DNA of 64,000 nt from Saliphagus infecundisoli (GTDB taxonomy: Archaea > Halobacteriota > Halobacteria > Halobacteriales > Natrialbaceae), in assembly GCF_020177375.1 (NCBI RefSeq), contig NZ_JAIWHV010000003.1:153943-217942 (forward strand), given 5' to 3'. The translations under genes and the position numbers were made by a program. The notes under the pieces were generated by a model that made no database searches, was not told where the DNA came from, and saw nothing but the letters and a program-made list of their open reading frames with translations. Positions 54,538-62,297 of this stretch are shown here, in pieces; the stretch's first letter is position 1, and each line of letters opens with the position of its first letter.

Positions 54538-55514
54538 GGCTCATCACCGTAGACGTCGATTTCCCTCTCTCGAACGTAGGTGAGTTCGTCCGACTCGTAG
54601 GTAAGGTCCGCCTTGACCGAGAGAACCGCCGGTCCGAACGCGAACTCGCTGTCGATCTCCTCGGCGTCCACGACCAGTTCGAACGTTCCGATCGCGCCGG
54701 TTCCGTTCGCAAAGGTGACTGAGGTCACCTCTTCCTCGAATCCGAGATCGTCCAGACACCCTTCGTCGGTCTCCCCACCCAAGAGATCGATCGTTACTGT
54801 CGAGTTCTCGTCAACCCCGGCTGCGGGGTCGAGTTCACACTCGTTGGAACCCATACTGACGGTGACGTTCTCGGCATTTCGACCGAACTCGACATCGTCC
54901 TGAGTACCGAGTTCGACGGTCAGCCCCTCGAACTCGCTTGCGTTCAGCGTAAGCTCGAACCGCTCTACATCGTACGGTTCACTGGTTCCATTGAGTACTA
55001 ATCGACTCTCGTTGCCGGCCAGATCCTCGAACTCGTCTTGGTGGACGATCGTCCCGACGTTACTGTCGTTCGCCGAGAGGTTCACGTTCGCGAGTACCGG
55101 TCGGCTTGCAGCCGTCGCGTTCCGGTAGTGGCCCTCGAACGCGGTCAGGTTCCCGTCAACCTGCTCTACGGTCTCGCTCGTGTTCTCCGACTGGGAGACG
55201 GCCCCGTTGCTTCCGTTCTCCGTCTCGTTCCCTCCTTCGCTCCCGTTGGTGGACCCGTTCGAGTCGTTTCGCTCGATGGTCGTGTTCCGATCGGCGTTGA
55301 CGGACCTGACGACGCTGCGGACGCCTTCCTCGACCTCGGTCTCGACCACGGGCGGCTCGCCGGCCCGTTCGACGGTCCCATCCTGGCCGGCTGCCTGACT
55401 GTAGATGGCGCTATTGAACACGACGACGATCCCGAAGATCAGGAAGGCCAGCGCGATCGCGCCGACGAGGATCAGCTGTGCGCGCTCTCCTCGGGCAGTG
55501 GGGCGCCCTACCAT
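54534..55514 (-). CDS. Large pilin-like protein (DUF7261-like)
   Basis: 326 residues. TARGERAQLILVGAIALAFL continues into IFGIVVVFNSAIYSQ: a basic start then one long helix. The cleaved domain is very rich in Asn, Ser, Thr and Glu (RNDSNGSTNGSEGGNETENG), containing many N-x-S/T sequons that could carry N-glycans. Two Cys occur near 235-255 (NECELDP, DEGCLDD). It is the largest of the five pilin-like proteins and may form the exposed tip or shaft decoration. Confidence 0.74.
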   Translation of the reverse strand: MVGRPTARGERAQLILVGAIALAFLIFGIVVVFNSAIYSQAAGQDGTVERAGEPPVVETEVEEGVRSVVRSVNADRNTTIERNDSNGSTNGSEGGNETENGSNGAVSQSENTSETVEQVDGNLTAFEGHYRNATAASRPVLANVNLSANDSNVGTIVHQDEFEDLAGNESRLVLNGTSEPYDVERFELTLNASEFEGLTVELGTQDDVEFGRNAENVTVSMGSNECELDPAAGVDENSTVTIDLLGGETDEGCLDDLGFEEEVTSVTFANGTGAIGTFELVVDAEEIDSEFAFGPAVLSVKADLTYESDELTYVREREIDVYGDEP

Positions 55515-56155
55515 ACGACCAGCCGCACCTCCACGACGTTGTACAGCCGGCTCTCCTCGTCTACGTCCGGAATCCGATACGAACCATTACTTTCGTTCCC
55601 GCCTTCCCGAAGCGTTTTCGTCGTTCCCGGTGCGGTCAGCTCCTGATCGTCCGTGAGCGTGACTGTGTGGCTCGCACTGACCCCGCTCGAGTCGGGCGAG
55701 CCCTGGTAGACCAGGTAGAAACTCTCGGTTTCGTCCTCGCTGTTCTGATAGACGAGTTCGACGTTATAACTGCGGGCAGCTTCCCCGAACCGCTTGTCGA
55801 GTAGTTCGCCAAACCCGAACTCGTTGGCAGACGTCGCACTCATATACGAACGATCAGCGAATCGATCCGCCGTATAGTAACCTCGAGCGGACTCGCTTAC
55901 GTTCGATGCGTTGTATTCCTCTTCAGCCGGATTCCAATACCGAACGACGTGCGAGAGGTCGCCCTCGGCTCCGGCGACGACGAGCGCGTCCCGGGCCTCG
56001 CCCTGGAGTTGGGTCTGGACCGATCGATCAACATCTCCCCCCGCCGACGGCGAGACGACGACCGACTGGACGGCGAGCAACACCGCCATCAGCAACACGA
56101 TCGCGCCGACGAACCCCTCCAGGGTGTAGGCCTGGCCCCGATCGTCGTTCACCAT
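55508..56155 (-). CDS. Pilin-like protein (DUF7288-like)
   Basis: 215 residues from ATG 56155. MVNDDRGQAYTLEGFVGAIV, then LLMAVLLAVQSVVV, form the pilin-type N-terminal helix preceded by Asp-Asp-Arg-Gly. The ectodomain has Tyr/Asn/Ser-rich loops and ends in LYNVVEVRLVVW. It overlaps the upstream gene by seven bases and the downstream gene by seven. An in-frame start seven codons upstream is possible. Confidence 0.75.
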   Translation of the reverse strand: MVNDDRGQAYTLEGFVGAIVLLMAVLLAVQSVVVSPSAGGDVDRSVQTQLQGEARDALVVAGAEGDLSHVVRYWNPAEEEYNASNVSESARGYYTADRFADRSYMSATSANEFGFGELLDKRFGEAARSYNVELVYQNSEDETESFYLVYQGSPDSSGVSASHTVTLTDDQELTAPGTTKTLREGGNESNGSYRIPDVDEESRLYNVVEVRLVVW

Positions 56156-56649
56156 ACGCGCACCACCAACCGACACGCGGGGTCACAGTCTTCTTCAAGA
56201 TCAGTAACACGCACGATCCGGGCCGAACTCACTCTTGGACTTCCCTCGTACGTGTCGCCGCCTCCGATGATCGTCCGATTAGACGTCTCCTTCGACGGAT
56301 TCAACGTCTCGATCGAGATGTTGACTCGATCGATCGCGCTGCCGCTAGATCTGAGGCCGAGTTGCGCCGCCAGATCGTCGCTTCCGGTGCTTCCGTACGT
56401 CTCGTTGAACGCCGTGACGTTCACCTCCTGTGTCCCGTTGCCTTCGACCGTCTCGAGCACCTCCCCTGCAACCCGATCGGCCTGGGCGGCGTCGCCGCCG
56501 TCGACTGCTGGCGCGTACGGCGAGAGCAGCGAGGGCAGAAAGCTGAAGACGAACGCGACCGCGAGCAGGAAGATCCCGATCCCGATGACGAAGTCCTGGG
56601 TCGTCTGGGCGCGCTCGGTCCGCGGCCCTCTCGGTAGATTCTCCCGCAT
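56149..56649 (-). CDS. Pilin-like protein (DUF7287-like)
   Basis: 166 residues. PRGPRTERAQTTQDFVIGIG begins a pilin-type segment continuing IFLLAVAFVFSFLPSLLS. The Thr-Gln-Asp-Phe after the charged region resembles the start of mature pilins. Two cysteines near the end (EEDCDPACRLVVRVW). It lies one base downstream of pilC, the first pilin-like gene of the operon. Confidence 0.76.
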   Translation of the reverse strand: MRENLPRGPRTERAQTTQDFVIGIGIFLLAVAFVFSFLPSLLSPYAPAVDGGDAAQADRVAGEVLETVEGNGTQEVNVTAFNETYGSTGSDDLAAQLGLRSSGSAIDRVNISIETLNPSKETSNRTIIGGGDTYEGSPRVSSARIVRVTDLEEDCDPACRLVVRVW

Positions 56650-56650
56650 C

Positions 56651-58717
56651 TCAGACCACCAGCGCCCAGGTGCCGAGCGCGATGGTTGACAGGACGATGA
56701 CGTACTTCAGCCCGCTCAGGACGTCCGCGTCCCGCATGTACCCACAGATGAGCCCCGAGAGGACCGCCTGGAGGGTCACCGCGTGGAAAAAGAGCAGGGA
56801 GAGCAGGTCGGTGTCGATGTTGCCCGCGAGGTTGGCGTCCGCGACGCCCGCACCGCCCGTATCGACGTCCTCGGCGCCACCGCTCTCGACGCCCGTCTCG
56901 AGCCCGGCGACGGTGTCGATGAACTGCGTTTTGAGGATGGCGATCACCGCCAGCAGCGTCAGGAACGTCATGATGATGATGACGACCTGCATCAACGTCC
57001 GCGAACGGCGCTCGCGCTCGATGTCGTCGTGGTTCTCGCTTGCCTGGGCGGCCGTCCGGAGGACGTCGGAGATCTGGTTCGAGGCCTCCTGGGCCTTCGT
57101 GATGAGCTTGACGGTCCGGGCGAGGCGGGGAATGTGGTAGGCGTTGTTGAACTCCACCAACGCACCCGTGAGGCTCATCCCGTAGTTGACCTTCGCGTGG
57201 ACTGTCTCGAACTCCCGGGCGAGCTTCCCGTTGGTCGTCCGGGCGACCGAATCGAGCGACTCCAGCAGCGTCAGCCCGGTATCGTTGGCACTCGAGAGCT
57301 TCCGGAGGTCGTCGGACAGCGAGCCGATGACCGCGGTCCGCGAGCGGACGTTCCACTCCCGAAAGACCGCGAGCGGGAGCCCGATCACGTAGAGCGGGAC
57401 GTAGAGGTAGAGCAGGGTCCCCCAGATCGGGTAGGCGATCATCGCGTCCCAGGAGGTCGGCGCCGCGTCCGAGACGAACGCGACCCCGATCACCGAAAGC
57501 GAGGCAGGCACGGTAAGCGCAAGCGTCAGCAGCGGGCTCTGCTTGAACAGGTGGTGGGGCCGCCGGAGGACGGCGATCGTCTCGTGGGTCCCCTCGTTTC
57601 GCTTGATCCGGTCGAAGACGCTGTACTCGCCGGTGTACTCCTCGACCAGCCCGAGGTTCCGAAGGCCCTGGTTTCGGGCGCTCTCGACGCGCTTGTCGTC
57701 GGTCGACGCGGTGAGGTAGCCGTCGCCGGGCTCGTCGTGTTTGACCGTCGAGACGAGCACGAGAAAGCCCGCGCCGGTCAGCGGGATCAGCCCGTAGATC
57801 GTCAGGTAGAGCATCCGGTCGTCGACGTTCGCATCGGGGACCATCTGCATGATGACCATGATGATGATCAGGAGGAGAGGAAACAGCGAGAGCGTCATGT
57901 ACATCTCCCCGAACAGCTCTAAGGTCTCGAGGGTCATCTCCTGTTGCTGCTTGGCCGTTCGCATGTGCTTCTCCTTTTTGTCCTCGAGGAAGCCCTCCAT
58001 GTTCCCGCCGCTGTTGACGATCGCGAGCATGTCTGTGAGAAACTGCGAGAGCTCGTCGCTCGGCGTCTCCATCGACTGCTTGCGGATCGCGGTGCGGTAG
58101 TCGACGTCGAAGTATTCCGTCTCCTGGACGATGCTCCGGAACTCCTCGGCGACCGCACCGTAGGTGTCGTCGGCCTGGGCCATCGCCTCGATGATCTCGA
58201 GCTGATTGAGGCCGCCGACCGACAGCGCGTACATGAACGACACCGAGTCCGTAAGCAGCATGTTGATCTCCCGTTTCCTGGAGGCCGCCCGCGAGTAGGG
58301 AAAGATCAGCAGGACCGAAAAACCGATCAGGAAGCCGATCGTGCCGAAGACGAGACCCGTCGAGACGATGAGCCCGGGAATGTAGACCGTGTTGAGGAAC
58401 TCCACGACCGTCTCGTTGGGGATCGAGACGGTGATCATCGGCGTGAGCCGCACCAGTCCCGTCGCGAACAACAGGTAGCCGAGCGTCAGTCCGCCGATCC
58501 AGAGCGCAACGCCACTGATGACGCCGAGTCCGAGCGCCCGCGAGAGGTAGAGTTCGACGGTGTCGGCCATCCGGGCCTGGGCCAGCTTCCGCTCGATGTC
58601 GACGACGAGTTTGCTGTCGTCGTCGAACAGGCGGTCGTACAGCGGGTAGAAGAGCTCGCCGAGGCGGTCCGAGCCGCCGTGAAGCCCGCTCCCGGAGTCG
58701 CCCGTCCCGACACTCAT
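56651..58717 (-). CDS. pilC: Type IV pilus assembly platform protein (PilC/TadC-like, archaeal)
   Basis: 688 residues, T2SSF family. Two copies of the T2SSF domain with membrane helix groups around residues about 60-150 and 275-330 and again toward the C-terminus. LLTDSVSFMYALSVGGLNQL and LTLLESLDSVARTTNGKLAR are the repeated cytoplasmic signature. Ending: YMRDADVLSGLKYVIVLSTI. It is the membrane platform on which the ATPase works. The start overlaps the ATPase stop by four bases. Related to haloarchaeal PilC3, from memory. Confidence 0.9.
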   Translation of the reverse strand: MSVGTGDSGSGLHGGSDRLGELFYPLYDRLFDDDSKLVVDIERKLAQARMADTVELYLSRALGLGVISGVALWIGGLTLGYLLFATGLVRLTPMITVSIPNETVVEFLNTVYIPGLIVSTGLVFGTIGFLIGFSVLLIFPYSRAASRKREINMLLTDSVSFMYALSVGGLNQLEIIEAMAQADDTYGAVAEEFRSIVQETEYFDVDYRTAIRKQSMETPSDELSQFLTDMLAIVNSGGNMEGFLEDKKEKHMRTAKQQQEMTLETLELFGEMYMTLSLFPLLLIIIMVIMQMVPDANVDDRMLYLTIYGLIPLTGAGFLVLVSTVKHDEPGDGYLTASTDDKRVESARNQGLRNLGLVEEYTGEYSVFDRIKRNEGTHETIAVLRRPHHLFKQSPLLTLALTVPASLSVIGVAFVSDAAPTSWDAMIAYPIWGTLLYLYVPLYVIGLPLAVFREWNVRSRTAVIGSLSDDLRKLSSANDTGLTLLESLDSVARTTNGKLAREFETVHAKVNYGMSLTGALVEFNNAYHIPRLARTVKLITKAQEASNQISDVLRTAAQASENHDDIERERRSRTLMQVVIIIMTFLTLLAVIAILKTQFIDTVAGLETGVESGGAEDVDTGGAGVADANLAGNIDTDLLSLLFFHAVTLQAVLSGLICGYMRDADVLSGLKYVIVLSTIALGTWALVV

Positions 58718-60843
58718 TCGTCGGCCTCCGGGTCGGCGTCGTCGCCGAAGCCGGAGGCGGCGTCAGCGGTTCCGAACCCGCCGTCCTCATCCGGCTGCTC
58801 GTCCCAGTCGAACCCGGTCTCGAGCCCGGTGTCCCCATCGTCCGGATCCCCAACGCTGGCGTCGGCCGCCGCTCCCTCCTCGGCCCACGAGGGTGTCTCG
58901 AGATCGATCCCGCCGTCGGCGTCCGCGACCGGGGCGTCCTCGTCGCCCTCGATGTCCTCGCGTCCGTCGGCCGGAGCCCGCTCCGCGGCGGGGGCCGCGT
59001 CGGCGTCCGCCTGGACCCCGCCGGCCCCGGTCGCACCCGGCCCGTCCGTAAACGTCATCGACTGGCCCGGCTCGACGCCGCCGAGCGCGCTCGCCAGCCC
59101 GCCGGAAGCGGTCCCGCGATACGCAGAGAGCACTTCGGTCTCCGCCCGCTCGAGGATCTCCGCCGCGAGTTCGGCGGTCTCGTCGGTGGGATCGGGCCTG
59201 GGGACCAGCGCCTCCTTGCTCGGATCGACGTCGATCAACACGCTCTCCATCTCCCGGAGGTCCGCGAGGCTGTCCTCGAGGCGACCGTTGGCGATCAGCG
59301 CCAGGATCGTCTCCGGGTCGTTGATAAAGGCCTGGACCGTCGCGGCAACCTCGGCGTAGGTGTTCAGCCCCTTCTCGATGAGGTAGGCGAGGATGACCTT
59401 TCGTTCGAACAGCTCGCCCTCCAGCTTCTCGCGGCTCCAGCCCCGGTCGAACTGGATCGCCTGCAGGGTGTTCGAGTCGCCCATCTTGAGGTACTCGTCG
59501 GTTTCTGCCTGCCACTGGTAGACGTCCTGGACGTTGATCTCGTCGTTTTCGGCCTCGTAGTGGTTGATCTCGGTCAGGGCCTTGTTCCGGCGGACCTTCG
59601 TCCCCTGGACTCTGGTCTGGGTCTGGACCGAGACGAGGTCGAGGGCGGTGAACATCGTCTTCGAGACGTTGATCGGATCAGTCGTGAAGCGTTTGAGTAC
59701 CTCGTCGACGGAGTCGGCGTGGAACGTGGTGTAGGTCGTGTGGCCCGTCGACATCACCTGGAACAGCGTTCGCCCTTCCTCGCCGCGGATCTCGCCCATC
59801 ACGATGTAATCGGGGCGTTGTCGGAGGGCGGCCTCGAGCAGGTCGAACTCGTCGACGTCGCCTTTCGCGTCGTCGTTGAACGAGGGCCGGGTGACGCTTG
59901 CGACCCAGTTTCGCTGGGGGAGTTCGACCTCCCGGGTGTCCTCGATCGAGACGATTTTCGTGTTCGAGGGGATAAACAGCGAGACGGCGTTCAGCGAGGT
60001 CGTCTTCCCCGAGGCAGTGCCGCCCGCGAAGATGAGGCTCTTGTTGTTCTCGATGGCGAGCCAGAGAAAGGCCATCTCCTCTAAGGAGAAGGTGTTCCAG
60101 TTGATGAGATCGATCGGCGTGAAGGGGACGTCCTTGAACTGCCGGATCGTGTAGTTGGTTCCGTGGTCGGACACCTCTCGCCCGAGGGTGAGCTGGGCCC
60201 GCGAGCCGTCGGGGAGGGTGGCGTCGACCTGGGGCAGACGCTTGCTGATCCCCTTGCCCGAGCGCTGGGCGAGCTTGACGACGAAGTCGTCCAACTCCTC
60301 CTCGCCGTGGAAGACGTTCGAGATGATCTGTTCGTACGACGAGTGATAGACGAAGACCGGCGAGTCGTAACCGTCACACGAGATGTCCTCAACGTTGATG
60401 TCGTGTTTGATCGGGTCGATTCGCTCGTAGCCGATGAAGTTCCGCTTGAGGACGTACAGCAGCTTCTCGACCTGATACTCCGTCAGCGTGTCCGAATCCT
60501 CCGCGAGGAGGACCGGCTCGGGTCTGGCGGTGATCCCCTCGAGGTCGGGATCCGCCTCGGGCTCCCGGCCGAGCAGCCGCCTGATCCGGCGGGGGATCCC
60601 GAACCACGACGGCGACCCCGACTCCTCGAAGAGGTCGTAGCGTTTCAACAGCCGCCGGGTCTCGGCCTCGATCACTTCCTTGCGCCCCTCCTCGTCGCCC
60701 GCGTGCTCGGCGCCCTCCTCGGAGTACTTGATCGCGGTCCGAAGCTTCCCGGTGAGAAACTCCTGGACCTCGCGTTCGAGGTCGTTTAGGTGGGGCTCGA
60801 CGGCGTAATACTTCTTCTCGTTTTCCTTCTCGGAGTTATTCAT
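58714..60843 (-). CDS. pilB: Type IV pilus assembly ATPase (PilB-like, archaeal)
   Basis: 709 residues, T2SSE/VirB11 family. The N-terminal domain (about 1-240) contains YEQIISNVFHGEEELDDFVV; Walker A is GGTASGKT at 274-281. The Asp box is IVSIEDTREVELPQRNW, Walker B is YIVMGEIRGEEGRTLF, and the His box is STGHTTYTTFHADSVDE. After the catalytic core comes an unusually long acidic, Gly/Ala-rich disordered tail (about 550-709). ATP hydrolysis drives pilus extension with PilC. It is the first gene of the operon, immediately beside the low-GC element. Confidence 0.92.
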   Translation of the reverse strand: MNNSEKENEKKYYAVEPHLNDLEREVQEFLTGKLRTAIKYSEEGAEHAGDEEGRKEVIEAETRRLLKRYDLFEESGSPSWFGIPRRIRRLLGREPEADPDLEGITARPEPVLLAEDSDTLTEYQVEKLLYVLKRNFIGYERIDPIKHDINVEDISCDGYDSPVFVYHSSYEQIISNVFHGEEELDDFVVKLAQRSGKGISKRLPQVDATLPDGSRAQLTLGREVSDHGTNYTIRQFKDVPFTPIDLINWNTFSLEEMAFLWLAIENNKSLIFAGGTASGKTTSLNAVSLFIPSNTKIVSIEDTREVELPQRNWVASVTRPSFNDDAKGDVDEFDLLEAALRQRPDYIVMGEIRGEEGRTLFQVMSTGHTTYTTFHADSVDEVLKRFTTDPINVSKTMFTALDLVSVQTQTRVQGTKVRRNKALTEINHYEAENDEINVQDVYQWQAETDEYLKMGDSNTLQAIQFDRGWSREKLEGELFERKVILAYLIEKGLNTYAEVAATVQAFINDPETILALIANGRLEDSLADLREMESVLIDVDPSKEALVPRPDPTDETAELAAEILERAETEVLSAYRGTASGGLASALGGVEPGQSMTFTDGPGATGAGGVQADADAAPAAERAPADGREDIEGDEDAPVADADGGIDLETPSWAEEGAAADASVGDPDDGDTGLETGFDWDEQPDEDGGFGTADAASGFGDDADPEADE

Positions 60844-61211
60844 AGAGTATACATAGAGTAGTCATCCTTCCAGCTACCTACTCCTCGAAACAGGAATATC
60901 CAACTCCTCATTACTCTAATCGCAAGAAGGAGCCATTGACGGATGGGAACCATATTATCCGAGAGGGGTTCTTTCTCCTTACTCACTCCTCCCTGAATCC
61001 TAACCTTCCCTACCCTACTCGGACTAACTCGAAGCCGAGAGAAGCCCGTCAGTCCGTTTTTCCTACTCGATGAATGTGGATTGGTCATTCAAGACCGAAA
61101 ACCGCTCACAGAGCGTCCTATAGATTCTAAGCGGAATCCGGTGTTACTCTCTTACCTTCCCGTCTAATTCAAGCATGGATTCCATTTGCCAGAATATTGG
61201 AATGCGAACTC
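60844..61211. other. Non-coding AT-rich stretch between pilB and the element's first gene
   Basis: About 370 bases without a convincing gene. It should contain the pil operon promoter: reading minus, GAGGAGTTGGATATTCC lies around 60890-60905. An open frame of 82 codons on the minus strand (60840-61088) ends inside the pilB start and has no family resemblance. Nothing else is recognised. Confidence 0.5.
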
Positions 61212-61514
61212 ATGGATAGGGTCTTCAAATCCTTATCTCATCCAGACAGAAGAAAAGTCTTGTTCGCCCTCTATAACCACGATCCTCCCTTAGATATGGA
61301 AGCACCCACCGAGGAGACTATCATCTACCAGAAATACTTGGAAGAGCAACAGGTGGAGTTAGTCCATCGTCACTTACCGATGCTGGAAGAGTCGGGATCC
61401 ATCCAGTGGGATCGGGAGAATAAGGCTGTATATCAAGGACCCCGATTTGAGGAAATTGAGTCACTCCTTGAGGTGCTTGAAGATCATGATGAGTTCTTCG
61501 AGCCTGAGCGATAA
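61212..61514 (+). CDS. Small ArsR/DUF7344-like winged-helix regulator
   Basis: 100 residues from ATG 61212. MDRVFKSLSHPDRRKVLFAL is the classical first helix of ArsR-type and related haloarchaeal winged-helix proteins, followed by VELVHRHLPMLEESGSIQWD and the wing ENKAVYQGPRFEEIESLLE. A TTG at 61197 in frame is an alternative start. Such regulators abound on haloarchaeal plasmids and viruses, often controlling the element's own genes. No metal-binding cysteines. Confidence 0.78.
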   Translation: MDRVFKSLSHPDRRKVLFALYNHDPPLDMEAPTEETIIYQKYLEEQQVELVHRHLPMLEESGSIQWDRENKAVYQGPRFEEIESLLEVLEDHDEFFEPER

Positions 61515-61526
61515 TCCCATACGCTC

Positions 61527-61850
61527 TCACGGAATTCCCGTTGCCATTCGTAGATTGAATCCAAGTTCTCTCATGGTCTGATCGAATTCAGTATTGGAAG
61601 CCGTTAATCCTTTTTGCGTCCTACAGGCACTCTCGCCCCCAAATTCAGCACAATTGAACTCATAGATATTCTCAATTCCATGAGCCTGATTTGAAATATT
61701 CGCATCCAGTAAGTCAGAAACTCTTGGTTGACAGCAGATTATTCATAATTCCGTTTATTACATTCACTCCCCTGAGCCAGTAAATAGGATTATCGACTAC
61801 CTTGAAGGCCGAATATCTGCTTTACGAGCCCTATACCTCCATATTAGGGT
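61527..61850 (-). pseudogene. Probable decayed gene, three frames
   Basis: Three overlapping open stretches on the minus strand read like one protein broken by indels. Around 61845-61790: GLVKQIFGL. Around 61821-61714: FKVVDNPIYWLRGVNVINGI then MNNLLSTKSF. From 61742 to 61527: RVSDLLDANISNQAHGIENI, YEFNCAEFGGESACRTQKGL and, at the end, MRELGFNLRMATGIP. A TATA-like CATATTAAACTA lies in promoter position near 61850-61860. I do not recognise the family. Alternatively the sequence is non-coding and the resemblance to protein is chance. Confidence 0.35.
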
Positions 61851-61862
61851 AGTTTAATATGT
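61850..61862. promoter_or_regulatory. Possible bidirectional TATA element
   Basis: TAGTTTAATATG can be read as a TATA box on both strands: 25-35 bases upstream of GTG 61885 on the plus strand, and upstream of the decayed minus-strand gene. This could be a shared control point within the element. Confidence 0.4.
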
Positions 61863-61884
61863 CCCAATACCGTAGACTGTCACA

Positions 61885-62025
61885 GTGCCTTACCCAGAAT
61901 CGTACAAGAAGATAGCTGCCGATGAAGATTCAATAGAGGTTGCCAGGAAGACAAAGGAATCTCTTGGACTAACCTGGAATCAATTCTTAGAGAAATCCGC
62001 TGCTGAGCTTGAGAGTAACAGCTGA
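61885..62025 (+). CDS. 46-residue helical protein of the element
   Basis: A GTG start at 61885, TGA at 62025. The sequence begins MPYPESYKKIAADEDSIEVA and continues RKTKESLGLTWNQFLEKSAA, a helix-helix pattern resembling small ribbon-helix-helix or antitoxin-like proteins, with LGLTWNQFL as a plausible turn. A TATA-like TTTAATATG lies about 28 bases upstream. No toxin partner is visible next to it. Could be a DNA-binding or copy-number protein; unproven. Confidence 0.55.
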   Translation: MPYPESYKKIAADEDSIEVARKTKESLGLTWNQFLEKSAAELESNS

Positions 62026-62036
62026 GGAGATTAACC

Positions 62037-62297
62037 ATGAAAGCAAGGAACGGGAATTGGGGAGTTCCCGAACGATTTCCGGATGAAGGTCCATCGATCC
62101 GAGTCCCGGTTGGGAGGCAGGATCGATATGAGTAGTTACGAACCCCGAGACCTTCAAGATACGGACTACTCTGAGCAGGTTCTGAGGAACTCGGTCCGGA
62201 AGTGGAGGCTTCCGAACTTTCCTATCGGATTGAGGGTACGGATTGGGACTCGGAGAGGCATTCCAAGGTGATCCAAATCCATGAACAAATCAGTTAG
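62037..62297 (+). pseudogene. Frameshifted small gene upstream of the PrimPol gene
   Basis: From ATG 62037 the frame gives MKARNGNWGVPERFPDEGPS then IRVPVGRQDRYE and a stop at 62135. Another frame gives MSSYEPRDLQDTDYSEQVLR (from 62128). Back in the first frame, from 62184, EELGPEVEASELSYRIEGTD and WDSERHSKVIQIHEQIS run to a stop at 62297, overlapping the PrimPol ATG by 17 bases. Two compensating shifts would join all three into one acidic protein of about 85 residues. The alternative 62-codon ORF (62083-62271) has a basic, less plausible C-terminus. Confidence 0.4.

Noticed and set aside
56421..59036. 871-codon frame across pilC
   Set aside because: Same strand, other frame; Arg/Pro/Ser-rich and running across several well-supported genes.
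60840..61088. 82-codon minus-strand ORF upstream of pilB
   Set aside because: It ends in the pilB start region, has no recognisable motif and overlaps the likely pil promoter.
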